NCBI GenBank assembly: GCA_002633025.1
Contig: NMRB01000165.1
Span: 225,327-289,326 of the forward strand
Direction: 5' to 3'
From: Notospermus geniculatus
Lineage: Eukaryota > Nemertea > Pilidiophora > Heteronemertea > Lineidae
DNA length: 64,000 bases
Below, piece by piece: positions 11,701 through 20,613 of the stretch (position 1 is the stretch's first letter; every line of letters starts with the position of its first letter). A model generated the notes under the pieces. The model was not told the origin of the DNA, searched no databases, and saw only the letters and a list, made by a program, of their open reading frames with translations. Both the position numbers and the translations under genes were made by a program.

Positions 11701-13123
11701 AGTGTGCGGCAGGCTTTAGACTGAGAATAACAGTATTCTACTAGACAACGTGATTGCAAAATGTATGGGGCAATACCCATACATTCTTCTCATCACATGG
11801 TCAACACTATGTGATGATAAGAAAGGAAACCTTGGTAAAAATCACATGTAATCTGATTCCAGCATTCTTTTGCTTATCGTGCTTGAGTTAACTATGTGGC
11901 ATTGTTTTCATATTTTTTTCCCTTTTTTCCAGTCAAAAGTAATCGCCCACCGAACCTCAATGGGCCAGCACCTCCGGTCTTGAAACCTGAAAACACACCA
12001 ATTGGTTAGTATAATTCTTATCACAATGAACAGAGTTAGACTGACCTCCCATAACTGACAACACCTCTCTGTTCAGAAGACCAAAGTTCAGTCCCAAATT
12101 TTGACCTCTGTAATCTGGACACCCTCTCAATAACAGAGGTCCAACGACTGGTTTTGCCCAGGGGTCCTGCCCGGGGACATTTTGATTTGGATATACTTCC
12201 ACTGGAAAACAAGCACCCATTTGGGGACAGCATTTCGACAGAATTCCTGAAAATTTTATGGAATGGGAACTTAGATGACATAAGTTGAAGTGGTAACTTT
12301 CCCACAGGCCATACATTTTGATGCCGATTTCTCCTTCCAGGCACGGTACTTTTCAATCTTACGGCCACTGACGATGATGATCAAGTAACAATCGAAGGTG
12401 CTGATGTTGCCACCAACAACCTAGTTGAAGTGGTGCAGACGGGCAAAATGGCCGCTGATGTGAAATTAAAAACAAAGTTAAACAGAGAGGTAATTAGGAA
12501 TCTTTCTTATCATTTCAATAGATATTATCAGGGTAACTAATTTCAGACTTAGGGCCGTATTCTAGAAGCTTCCTTAACTCAAAGGTCCACCTTTAGCTAT
12601 TGTTTGCAGGGCAGAATACAAAGGCTTAAAGTCGACCTTAGAGTTAAGGAAGCTTCTAGAATACGGGCCTTAGTTTTAAATCGATGAAACGAGAGTACCG
12701 GTATATAACTGAATCTGTCTTCTTTTCAGGCAAAATATCAGTATACGTTAACATTCAAAGCAACAGACAAAGCAGGTAACAATGTGAGTATATGACCGAT
12801 TTTTTAGTGTNTCATTGCTTCAGGGCACATAGGTTTTCAATTACTTATTGTGATTATTGATTTCAGTATTCATTTGTTGATTTCAGTGTGTCTCCGATGA
12901 ATGATGATTGTACAACTATTCTGAATCTGAGGTTCCTGTGTTATTGTAACGAAACACAACAAAGGTAAGTGTACATACTTATGTCATGTGTGTGTTGCAT
13001 GTACCGGTACATGTATCTCATTTGCTCTGTGGAGTGGGGGTACGTTTATCCATGGTTATGGTGTTGGGGGCTGCAGTTGGTGCTGAAGTCATAGTGAAGG
13101 TCCAAGATACAAGTCCGAAGCTG
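2659..13123 (+). CDS. Cadherin-repeat protein gene, 5' portion (partial, spliced)
   Basis: Five exons in compatible phases are proposed: 2659-2725, 11933-12004, 12341-12489, 12730-12775 and 13077-13123. The ATG at 2659 has a strong context (CACCATGG). Exon 1 encodes a classic signal peptide (MVPRLYQDILIGLAALLCLV), so the protein is secreted or a type I membrane protein. The next exons give a proline-rich start (NRPPNLNGPAPP), then PENTPIGTVLFNLTATDDDD, LKTKLNRE, YQYTLTFKATDKA and AEVIVKVQDTSPKL. These follow the cadherin-repeat pattern: PExTPxGT near the start, the acidic Ca2+-binding run DDDD, the LDRE-like LNRE, and AxD then VxVxD at the end. Cadherin repeats mediate calcium-dependent adhesion at the cell surface. 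The repeat is short for the family (about 85 rather than 110 residues). No stop codon, further repeat, transmembrane segment or cytoplasmic tail was found, so the gene continues downstream in unrecognised exons or is broken by the assembly (N at 12811). The exact family member is not recognised. Confidence 0.62.
3092..3370. mobile_element. MITE, family 1 copy A
   Basis: The terminal inverted repeats start ACAGTACGTTGCACAATTGA and are closely matched in inverse at the right end. The core is GC- and CpG-rich with further dyads. A second member of the same family lies in opposite orientation at 17434-17689. No coding capacity. Confidence 0.75.
3678..3764. repeat. Tandem repeat, three 29-bp units
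   Basis: The unit beginning GTTACATACTCA and ending TCTGATTGCAA occurs three times back to back at 3678, 3707 and 3736. The third copy differs slightly (ATTTAAA for AATTAAA). Confidence 0.9.
3776..3989. mobile_element. Foldback element (~214 bp)
   Basis: The ends AAAGGGGCTGTTCATTT and AAATAAACAGTCCCTTT are inverted counterparts. The pairing continues inwards through GAATCTGAGTTGATCCTTGA and its inverse, and through AATCCCTGCA near the centre. Most of the element can fold into one long hairpin. Confidence 0.75.
4774..4913. mobile_element. Foldback element (~140 bp)
   Basis: The outer arms read GGGTGGCTTTCCATTGGAGC and its inverse. The inner arms repeat GCGGAAAC and AAGCATTGTTTG in inverse. 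The whole element is one hairpin with a short loop. Short open frames on both strands here are by-products of the palindrome. Confidence 0.8.
5539..6157. repeat. Tandem duplication, two ~310-bp copies
   Basis: Copy 1 (5539-5840) and copy 2 (5853-6157) are nearly identical. They start at AGCTGAAGCA and end at TAGGCCTACACATTTA. Differences are a 3-bp insertion in copy 2 and a few substitutions. There is no N between them, so a real local duplication is likely. Confidence 0.88.
6361..6674. repeat. Perfect 23-bp inverted repeats carrying CRE palindromes
   Basis: The arms at 6361-6383 and 6652-6674 are exact inverse copies. Each contains TGACGTCA (at 6362 and 6666) next to ACGTG. A third TGACGTCA lies at 6642. 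The interval carries no gene-like frame. It may be the remnant of a larger element. Confidence 0.65.
8768..9229. mobile_element. Foldback MITE (~460 bp) with TAA flanks
   Basis: The termini AGCCCAGCGTACATC and its inverse (GATGTACGCCTGGCT) are flanked by TAA on both sides (8765-8767 and 9230-9232), consistent with a 3-bp target-site duplication. The interior is built from repeated words such as GCGACTGG and CCAGTCGC in both orientations. No coding capacity. Confidence 0.78.
10729..10833. mobile_element. Short hairpin element (105 bp)
   Basis: The arms run from GGCCTGTTTCATAAAGTGAC inwards through TTTAAGCTAATGGTACC, with the inverse on the right and only a short loop. Pairing is almost complete along the element. 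Confidence 0.85.
11515..11719. mobile_element. Foldback element (~205 bp)
   Basis: The outer arms start CTAAAGCCTGCCGCACACTG and pair with their inverse at the right end. Within them, ATCTGCTGAGCAAA occurs four times, twice in each orientation, so two alternative hairpins are possible. No coding capacity. Confidence 0.82.
11933..12004 (+). CDS. Exon 2 of cadherin-like gene
   Basis: It follows a long pyrimidine tract and CCAG, and ends phase 1 at ATTG|GTTAGT. The 72 nt encode a proline-rich stretch ending LKPENTPIG, which resembles the start of a cadherin repeat (PExTPxG). Confidence 0.58.
12341..12489 (+). CDS. Exon 3 of cadherin-like gene
   Basis: The acceptor is TTTCTCCTTCCAG and the donor is GAGAG|GTAATT, ending in phase 0. 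It encodes GTVLFNLTATDDDDQVTIEG and then LKTKLNRE. This is the core of a cadherin repeat: strand with ATD, an acidic Ca2+ site and an LxRE motif. It is the strongest evidence for the family. Confidence 0.68.
12551..12671. mobile_element. Hairpin element, family 2 copy A (121 bp)
   Basis: The ends read GGGCCGTATTCTAGAAGCTT and the inverse. The element lies between exons 3 and 4 of the cadherin-like gene. A second copy with the same ends is at 24533-24643. The arms occupy most of the element. Confidence 0.88.
12730..12775 (+). CDS. Exon 4 of cadherin-like gene
   Basis: The acceptor is CTTCTTTTCAG. It encodes AKYQYTLTFKATDKA, matching the YTLTVxATD strand of cadherin repeats. Two donors are possible. 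AGCAG|GTAACA ends at 12775 in phase 1 and joins the next exon in frame. AACAAT|GTGAGT ends at 12783 in phase 0 and would then meet a stop. I chose the first for reading-frame reasons, although the second donor looks stronger. Confidence 0.55.
12811..12811. other. Single-N assembly position
   Basis: One ambiguous base lies shortly after exon 4 of the cadherin-like gene. I see no duplicated sequence on either side, but a join or missing sequence here could explain the unusually short cadherin domain. Confidence 0.45.
13077..13123 (+). CDS. Probable exon 5 of cadherin-like gene
   Basis: It lies between GGCTGCAG and CTG|GTATGT and encodes GAEVIVKVQDTSPKL, the typical closing strand of a cadherin repeat (VxVxVxD). 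Joined in phase 1 to exon 4 it restores an uninterrupted frame. The upstream pyrimidine tract is poor, so the acceptor is uncertain. No following exon was recognised. Confidence 0.45.
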
Positions 13124-13436
13124 GTATGTTTAGCCTCCTTAGCCGACAGACCAAAAGGCCTTACGCTGTGCTTGGCACCATGAGCATTAGCCGGTCATGG
13201 GTGTTAGGGTGCGCGGATGCATCAGTGCATTTATTACCTTTCCCTTGCCAGATGTCTGGTGCCTTTATTTGTTGATGAATCTCCTTTACGTTGAGGAGCA
13301 TTCTAAAATACGGGCCATTGTCTTTAGCGTTATTGTTAAGTGGGTGCACATGCGCCTAGGATCTGGGGTGAGTTCGATTTTGAACCCAATTCAATTCCTA
13401 TTTTGACCGATAGGTGGCCTTTGAAGTTACCAAGTT

Positions 13437-13661
13437 AAGCCTACATGTAGGTCACAAATCCACGGGCCCGTACGATTTTCCCCACCCAGCGGCTTGCCGT
13501 GGATTTTAGATACTGAAACACGGATCTTAGATGAATTATGCCGAAATCACCTCAATGGATAAGTGGAAATTAGACTGTCATCAAACTGGGCACCGTAGAA
13601 TTTGGCCAAAATGTCTGTTTTTACTCGCCGTACGGGCCCCGGAGTGAATATGTGACCTTTA
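13437..13661. mobile_element. MITE, family 3 copy A (~225 bp)
   Basis: The inverted ends contain GGTCACAAATCCAC and GGGCCCGTACG, mirrored at the right by CGTACGGGCCCC and ATATGTGACC. A close copy lies at 51918-52138. No coding capacity. Confidence 0.8.
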
Positions 13662-13829
13662 GCAAGGTTGTGACAGTTTGAGCGACCGTGGTATTGCAAT
13701 GAAACTTTGTATATTTGTCCCTCTTTCATGTCTTTATTGTAGAAACCCAGGCATAGTGAAATCTGATTCTTGACTTGGACACTTGAGGGCCTAAAGGAAA
13801 ATCTATCCCCCTTCACCGGGGTGAGCTAT

Positions 13830-14480
13830 TATGATGGTGCAGCATCCGTCGTCCGTTAGCAGGGCACGTCTCGTAACGACTGGAGCTATTGATCTGAAAC
13901 TTGGTACATACCCCTACGTCAGATGACCTATGACACCAAGTTTCGGTCCGATTCGACTCTTAGCTTGGCCACCAGGTGGCAGAAACCAAAAACACAAAAA
14001 GTGCAATAACTCCCGAACTAATCACTGGATCACCTCCAAATTTGTATCATAGGTGTATCTAAAGAGGGCACATTACATAACAGGTTTTTGATTTGACGTA
14101 CTTTTCAAGGTCGCAGAGGTCAGAGCTCAGAATTTTGCCTTTTGGCGGCACATTTCGTAAACGCTGGGGCTATTGACCTGAAACTTGCTACATACACACA
14201 CCTAGGTCATATGAACTAGGACACCTGTTTCGGTCTGATTTGATTCTTGGCTTGGCCACCTGTGGCCAAAACACATAAAGAGCAATAACTACTGAAGTAC
14301 GGTAATGACTGGATCATCTCCAAATTTTTATCATACATGTAGGTGTATCTAATGAGGATACATGACACATTTATTGGGTTTGTGATTTGACCTACTTTTC
14401 AAGGTGACATAGGTCAAAGTTCAAAATTTTGCCGTTTGGTGGCATGTTGGCTGTTGACCTGAAACGTGGTAAATGTACAC
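13830..14480. repeat. Dispersed repeat, family 4 copy A, with internal duplication
   Basis: Starts near GTGAGCTATTATGATGG. It carries two diverged tandem units containing CTGAAACTTGGTACATAC, GACACCAAGTTTCGGTC and AGTGCAATAACTCC. A related copy is at 19158-19510 and a more distant relative at 22052-22862. No open frame is conserved between copies, so this looks like a non-coding mobile repeat. Confidence 0.7.
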
Positions 14481-15110
14481 TAGCCACTGACAATCAATTG
14501 CAGATTTGTGACCCGTTCTGGAAAAACCGGGCATATGTCACTCTTACAATGTAGCTTGGCAAGTTGAGACCAAATGTTTGTCAGTTTCAATATTGTCTGT
14601 CTATTGTGAAATCTAAAACGATCTATTTCTTCCATTCTCTCCTGGTGTCATCTTAGTACGTTGAGGCTCACCTTCTGAGCGACATACATGTAAGCATTTT
14701 GGCTCAAATATTGATGTTGTGTATTTTACTCACACAAAACGATTGGGGTATGAGCCTGTTTGTAAAAAATGCCTATGAGGAGGCTGCCTGTAGGGTCCCT
14801 TTAAGCAAACTTGCAATTGGATGGATTCAGTGAATTCAATTTATTTAAAGGAGCACAGTGTTGGATCTCAAATGCGTTATTTGACTGCCGGCGTAGAGGG
14901 AGCCACCTAGTGGCAGTAAGATGAACTACAAAAATGCATTACAAAATGTACGTAGTAAATCGGGTCAATTCGCCGACAACGTAGTTAATCCCTGTGTTGG
15001 AGAGTGGTGCCGGCTGTCGAGAAAAAGTGGCAATACCGTGGTCCTTTGAGTCATGGAGGTATAAATTATTTTATACCTCCATTTTAAGTCAATACTTGTA
15101 ACTGAGATGT

Positions 15111-15564
15111 ACGGTGGCCCATAGAGCTCATTGATGAAAAATATTTACATTTGCAATTTTTTTTTCAATTCGATAATTTTTTTCTTGGGGTTTGTAAAAT
15201 TTTCAGAAGTTCCCACCGCGGTGATAATGTTTCCACCGCGGTGGAAACATTCCCACTGCGGTGGAAATCATTTTCACCGCGGTGAGAATGTTTCCACCGC
15301 GGTGGAAATGTTTTCACCGCGGTGGGAAGTTCTCACCGCGGTGAAAACGTTTCCACCGCGGTGGAAACATTCCCACCGCGGTGGAAACATTCCCACCGCG
15401 GTGGAAATCATTTTCACCGCGGTGGTAATATTATCACCGCGGTGGAAATATTATCACCGCGGTGGGAACTTCTGAAAATTTTACAAACCCCAAGAAAAAT
15501 TATCGAATTGAAAAAAAATTGCAAATGTAAATATTTTTCATCAATGAGCTCTATGGGCCACCGT
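15111..15564. mobile_element. Giant palindrome with 13-unit CACCGCGGTG array
   Basis: The outer inverted arms (15111-15213 and 15464-15564) are almost identical; I see differences only in the lengths of A/T runs. Between them, 13 copies of the self-complementary CACCGCGGTG start at 15214, 15234, 15254 (one base changed to CACTGCGGTG), 15275, 15295, 15315, 15334, 15354, 15374, 15394, 15415, 15435 and 15455, a near-constant 20-bp period. Many are extended to TTCCACCGCGGTGGAA. The array is itself arranged with dyad symmetry about 15338. Overlapping open frames here simply translate the repeat. Probably a young foldback transposon; the function of the array is unknown. Confidence 0.85.
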
Positions 15565-15584
15565 AGAAATCGATTCATTCAATG

Positions 15585-16060
15585 TATTGAGCTTATTGAG
15601 ACCAGTAATTGCAGTGAGATGGATTCCGTGTTTGTATTCAACCAATTGAATTGAAGTCAGATCTTGCAATGAGATGGATTCAGTCACTCTATTCAACCTT
15701 CTATTGAACTCAATACAATGTGTACTTGCTGTGAGACAGATTCAGTGTATTCAGCCTGCTGACGTCAATACTTTTTGAAGTCAATACTTGCAGTGAGACA
15801 GATTCAATCACTCTCTTCAACCTATTGAAGTCAATACATGTGTAGTTGCAGTGAGACAGATTCAATCAGTGTATTCAGCCTACTCAAGTTAATACTTATT
15901 GAGGTCAATACTTGCAGTGAGACAGATTCAGTAGCCTATATTCAATTTACCCGCACTGAAGTTGATACTTGCACTGCAGTGAGATGAATTCAGTGTATCA
16001 ACCGAAGTCAATACTTGTTTTGCAATGAGACACATTCAATTAGTGTATTTAGCCAGCTGA
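15585..16060. repeat. Degenerate tandem repeats, ~60-70 bp unit
   Basis: The words GTCAATACTTG, GCAGTGAGACAGATTCA and TATTCAACCTATTGAA recur at irregular 60-75 bp intervals, six to seven times. Similar words flank the palindrome element on its left (AAGTCAATACTTGTAACTGA), so that element probably inserted into this array. Confidence 0.7.
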
Positions 16061-16138
16061 ACTGAATGAAACAAATTGCAAGTGGAATTTTAAAAAATTG
16101 AAGACATCTGAATGGCTATGGCTGTACTAAGTTTAGTG

Positions 16139-16329
16139 TTAAAGCGAATCGAAAGCGGATTTTGTTTACATTTGGATGGTGTTTGTAAACAGAAAATTCA
16201 GCCAGTCAGAACGCACGAAAATTTCTTTTGTTGACATTCTGGAGAAGTTTGTTTACATTTTTCCCGAAAATTCGTCCCCTTTCAAATTCTATTTCTAAAT
16301 CAAATTTTTTCGCTTTCGATTCGCTTTAA
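16139..16329. mobile_element. Foldback element (~190 bp)
   Basis: The ends TTAAAGCGAATCGAAAGCG and the inverse CGCTTTCGATTCGCTTTAA are perfect counterparts. Weaker pairing continues inwards. Non-coding. Confidence 0.85.
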
Positions 16330-16340
16330 GCAGTCTATAG

Positions 16341-16805
16341 GCCGACACAGTCAATATTATTGCATGAGGATCAAAATGGGCAATTTTGATCCTCTGTCTT
16401 CTATACTCATCATGCCAGAAGCACTATGCCCCTATTTTGGGCCCCATATTGTGCAATAATATTGACCATGTAGGGTCCCTTTAAATGGCCTATCCACATG
16501 CAATATTATTGCACAATATGAGGATCAAAATGGGCAATATTATTGCCAATCTTTCTTCCATCCATTATGCCAGGAGCACATGACACCCATTTTAGGCCCC
16601 ATATTGTGCAGTAATATTGTAATGTTCCGTGGAATAACCGCTTTAAGTGGCCTATCTACGTGCAATATTATTGCACAATATGAGGATCAAAATAGGCAAT
16701 ATTATTGCCAATCTTTCTCCTATCCATTATGCCAGGAGCACATGACACCCATGACACCCATTTTGGGCCCCATATTGTGCAATAATATTGTACCATGGAA
16801 AAACC
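16341..16805. mobile_element. Three tandem copies of a MITE, family 5
   Basis: Three adjacent ~150-bp units (about 16341-16487, 16488-16648 and 16649-16805) each begin near CAATATTATTGCA and end near TTGTGCAATAATATTG. Inside each are TGAGGATCAAAATGGGCAAT and GGGCCCCATATTG. A single copy of the family is at 21765-21915. Confidence 0.82.
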
Positions 16806-17433
16806 GCTTTAGTGTTTACAGACACTTGTCATGCAACCCTCGATTTGTGTGGTTGTTGGTTTGACAAAGAGACAGTCGTCTATCCAATTAGAACTACTCT
16901 TGTGTCATTTTACGATATTAAATGTGAGTTCATTGGGTGTGGTGGACGCAGCTATCTCATTTGTGTTGGAATTATTCAACCCTGAATTTGCATTGGATTA
17001 TACTAGAAATATGACTTTCCCTCAGGGCCAGACACCTTTTGCATTGTTCTGTCTAATGCTAGAAAATAAGGAATCGCATTTCATACAATATGTATTCAAA
17101 TTACCTGAATCTAAAAGTTTCTATTGGTTAGTTTGATGATGCCTCAGGTAAGCTGAGTTCATGTTGCCTCAGGTTATCGCTGAGACAATGGATTTCCATG
17201 TAATAGTACTATTACTATGATTTGCAACTAATATTCCATCAAGTCCATCACCAGCTTCCAGCAACCTGCTGTTATACTTGACAGTTTTCTCATTTTGGCG
17301 AGCTATAGGTTGGGAGAGAGGCTCAGATTTTGTTGTCCACATTGACTTCTTGTTGGTAGGTAGGTAGGTATTGGTACATGATTTATCAGCAATGCTGAAA
17401 CATTTGGTATGAAAAATTTATTGAATTGATTGC

Positions 17434-17689
17434 ACAGTACGTTACACAATTGACCTCCCTTTATCCGCGAACGTGACGCGGAAGGTATGCTTCAGTTCAT
17501 CGCGTATGGTACGGGTGCGTCACACGTCTGTTGTGTGACGTCGGGTGAATGACGTTACGTCTTCACTGCGTGCCTTCCATACGCCACGACACGTCCTCGG
17601 AAGGTACCAGGACAGTACGTGCATGACGCTGCATGTGGTACGCGGATGGTGCGCGGCGCGGAAGGGAGGTCAATTGTGCAACATACTGT
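17434..17689. mobile_element. MITE, family 1 copy B
   Basis: Ends ACAGTACGTTACACAATTGA and the inverse match the element at 3092-3370, in opposite orientation. The GC-rich interior aligns in reverse complement (CGCGGCGCGGAAGGGAGGTC near the right end). Confidence 0.78.
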
Positions 17690-18833
17690 ACATGTACATG
17701 TACAAGTGTAAGTTGGACACATGGGACAAATCAGAAACATGACTTTAAGAACAATATTGTGGACTGTGTATTTCTAACTAAGGTGTGTTAGTGAATGGAA
17801 TAGGCATGGTGGGATTTATAAAAGACACCAAATGCTTTTACTTAAAATTTGCACAGCAACATCCAATGTATGTACCGGTACTACGAAACTTGAAGTAAAA
17901 GCATTTGCTATAAATATCAGCCATGGACTGTCCCTAGTGCTTTCTCTTCTTACTTGTGACTGAGTGAACTTTGTGAAGCAGAAAAGCAGTGGAAACTGCA
18001 TGGCTGTCATTCAGATGACAGTGCAAAATATATTGCTGATTAAAAAAAACTCTTTTTCAACATGTGTCCCTTCCTGGCAATACATATTTGGTTGTCAATC
18101 ACTATAACAGTGATTGACAAGCCAATTTTTTGGCTGATGGAGTTTTATGAGCTTACACAGCACAGGAGGCAAATTATTGCTATGCTGGCAGTTTTGTTGC
18201 TAGCAACGAAATTTGCCTTGTGTGCAGATTTTTTCAACGGCACGCAACCCATTGCTCAATGTTCCTACATTTGTGGCAATTCATTGCTCAGATCAAACAT
18301 ATTATTATTTGATTTTCGATTGCTTATTCATTGCTTATGGTAAAGCTACGGCATTGCCTCGTTCGCTGCAGGCTTAATGCTGAGGCCTCTTTAAAATCGT
18401 CAGTTACTTTTGTAAATTGTTGTTATATGTTTTCCATGCCGACATGTTGGTGCATGTCTCTCATTGATCATGGTATTATTCTGTTTTAATGAAACCCCAT
18501 CTAACATATCAATCAGATGAACTGTTGAAAATAAGCCATTGCTTTCCACCATATCTTTTGTGTGAAATTGCCGGGGGCATTGTTTGGATAAACCCTCCGG
18601 CAACTCAATTGACGCCATGTGAGAGATTGGAATAAAACAAAATGTATTTCATTCGCTTGCTTTTACTGCATTCGTTTGTTGGTCTGCTACACCTATGTGC
18701 GTCCCTCTGGGTTGGACATTGCTTGGACATTGCTATGTTGTGGTGTGAAATTTGTAAGTATTCTACGTGTATCTGTGTGTTTGTAAGGCCAATAGTATTT
18801 TATCCACAAAAATATCACCTATCATGCTTAAAT

Positions 18834-19085
18834 AGACGATTCCTGAATTTGCAGATCTGCACACTTCTGCCAAAATCGCAACCACAACCTCGATCTGAAA
18901 CCAGCTGACGTGACGGCAATCCATGATTCAGCAATGATCGACTCTGACGCAACGTCGTCAAAGTCACTGTCATGGGGTTCTCTGCGTCACGTCATTCAGT
19001 TTCAGACCGAGGTTGTGGCTGTAATTTCGGTGGAAGTGCGCAGATCTTTACTCGTTTACGTCAATTTGAGAATTGTCGATAAATG
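18834..19085. mobile_element. Foldback element (~250 bp)
   Basis: Left words GACGATTCCTGAATTT, GCAGATCTGC, CACAACCTCGATCTGAAAC and AGCTGACGTGACG are mirrored on the right as TCAGTTTCAGACCGAGGTTG, GCGCAGATC and AATTGTCGAT. The loop holds GACTCTGACG/CGTCAAAGTC. Non-coding. Confidence 0.72.
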
Positions 19086-19157
19086 TATCATACCTCAAGA
19101 GAGATTTGGTGAATTTGACTGGCTGAGTTACGTCCATGAGCAGTGTGGACTTTTTAG

Positions 19158-19510
19158 CTCACCTGTGAGCTTTTGTCGTCATGTGGTGTCTGTTGTCTGT
19201 GAGCAGGGCACGTTTCATAACCGCTGGGGCCATTGATCTGAAACTTGGTGCATACATACCACTAGGTCAGATGACCTATGACACCAAGTTTCGGTCCGAT
19301 TCGATTCTCGGCTTGGCCACCAGACGGCCAAAACCAAAAACACAAAAAGTGCAATAACTCCTGAAGTAACAACTGGATCATCTCCAAATTTTTATCATAG
19401 GTGTATCTAATTAGGATACATAACATATATAACAGGTTTTTGATTTGACCTACTTTTTCAAGGTAACAGAGGTCAAATCCAATATGGCCGCCAGGTGGCA
19501 TAACCCAAAA
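19158..19510. repeat. Dispersed repeat, family 4 copy B
   Basis: Begins AGCTCACCTGTGAGCTTTTG and contains CTGAAACTTGGTGCATAC, GACACCAAGTTTCGGTCC and GTGCAATAACTCCTGAAG, aligned with the repeat at 13830. It may extend to about 19610, where GGTGAGCACATGG occurs. Confidence 0.68.
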
Positions 19511-20141
19511 ATCATCAAAGTCCTACCTGGGAATGACTTGACCCAGATTGCTCATAACTGATATGTACCTCCCTCTGTCATTACACTATTATGTCCAACC
19601 CGGTGAGCACATGGTCCGTGGACCATTTCATTTCAATGTCTCCTGCTCAAAAATGCAATGTGCACCGCTCAAAGGAAAACAAAATGGCTGATGTTTTTTT
19701 CATTTGACCACTTTGAATTTTGGAGTCGAATATTAGGCACTCGATCGCTGATTAAATCCTATTTTGGTGTCGATTGGTATAGTATCGGCATGTTTAGTCC
19801 GTAGACCGGTACATCAGAGGTTGATTGCAATAAAGCAGGCCTCATGCGAGGGCGGTTCTGACGGCGGTTCAGCACGATTCAAAACCATAAAAGTACGACA
19901 CAGAAAATGGAACCTTTCATATTTTTGCAAGTGGTTGGTTTCCTTACTTCGGCATACTTGATTCAGATTCTGGTCATCAATAGAGATGGACTGTTCCTCC
20001 TCGTTCTTTTTCGAAGTTTCATCTACATTTGAGCAACATGGAAATTCTCATCTGACAAGTAAAAGAGTTGATCAATGAATGAAAGGCATCTGGATGGTCA
20101 AACATAGACTGCAACTAGATTGCTCTGTGCCATATTCATGC

Positions 20142-20188
20142 TTCTATCCGCCACTTGTCATTCATGCTTCTATCTGCCACTTGAGTTC
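20142..20188. repeat. Short tandem duplication (~24 bp)
   Basis: The word ATTCATGCTTCTATCYGCCA followed by CTTG occurs twice in succession, with a single T/C difference. Confidence 0.7.
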
Positions 20189-20370
20189 TTCGTAGAAACA
20201 TCTGTCAACCCTTAATTGCAATTACCCAGGTAGAATGTGTCTGTTATTATCTGATGGTAGATTCAACACATACATGTATAGGCCTTGACCAAGTATTCTG
20301 GAGTACTTCACATTTTCATTGATTTTCACCAAAAATAGACTATTTTTGATTTCACATACATGTAGGACAG

Positions 20371-20446
20371 GCCAGGGTTATATATGTGAAGGACGAATCA
20401 GTCAGGGAAATCATCAGAAATATTTCAGACGTGGTGAGCAAGGTAG
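20371..20446 (+). CDS. Candidate exon, protein-like helical stretch
   Basis: After GGACAG the frame ARVIYVKDESVREIIRNISD, then VVSKVDV, runs to a stop. Donors are available at GACGTG|GTGAGC and AGCAAG|GTAGAC. The composition is like a real amphipathic helix, and the phase (0) would fit both exon 5 of the cadherin-like gene and the next candidate. The acceptor lacks a pyrimidine tract. Low confidence. Confidence 0.22.
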
Positions 20447-20520
20447 ACGTGTAGGTATTTTAATGTTCTTCTATCTGACACCAAGTCTTGATGTCATATT
20501 TTCGTGATGCTGATTGATAG

Positions 20521-20613
20521 GGGCTGGAGCTGTCAGAAGCTCTGACAAGAACACAACCAGAAGGAGGAGAGGAGTATACAGCACCAGGAATCGAAGACAT
20601 CACCTCCATATCA
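20521..20613 (+). CDS. Candidate exon resembling GAIN subdomain A
   Basis: From GATAG| the phase-0 frame reads LELSEALTRTQPEGGEEYTA and then PGIEDITSISKD. The pattern (LxxLTxxTxxxxEYTxxxIEDITxI) resembles the helical part of the GAIN domain in adhesion GPCRs. This is my reading, not a search result. The acceptor is weak and no GPS motif or seven-helix region was found downstream. It could be a decayed gene fragment. Confidence 0.22.

Larger units (their letters stand above)
2726..11932 (+). other. Long first intron of the cadherin-like gene
   Basis: This 9.2-kb stretch has no supported gene on either strand. It holds several foldback elements, a 29-bp triplicated repeat, a 315-bp tandem duplication and two poly-G runs (near 2926 and 8041), listed separately. 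The remaining sequence (roughly 6.7-8.7 kb and 9.3-10.7 kb) shows nothing beyond AT-rich intronic DNA with TACATGTA-type words. Confidence 0.5.

Noticed and set aside
15214-15464. CRISPR-like regular spacing
   Set aside because: The spacers are about 10 bp, near-identical and palindromic, and the genome is clearly eukaryotic.
15131-15654. Two overlapping plus-strand open frames with HRGGN/PPRWK repeats
   Set aside because: Pure translation of the 20-bp palindrome array in different frames; no protein-coding signature.
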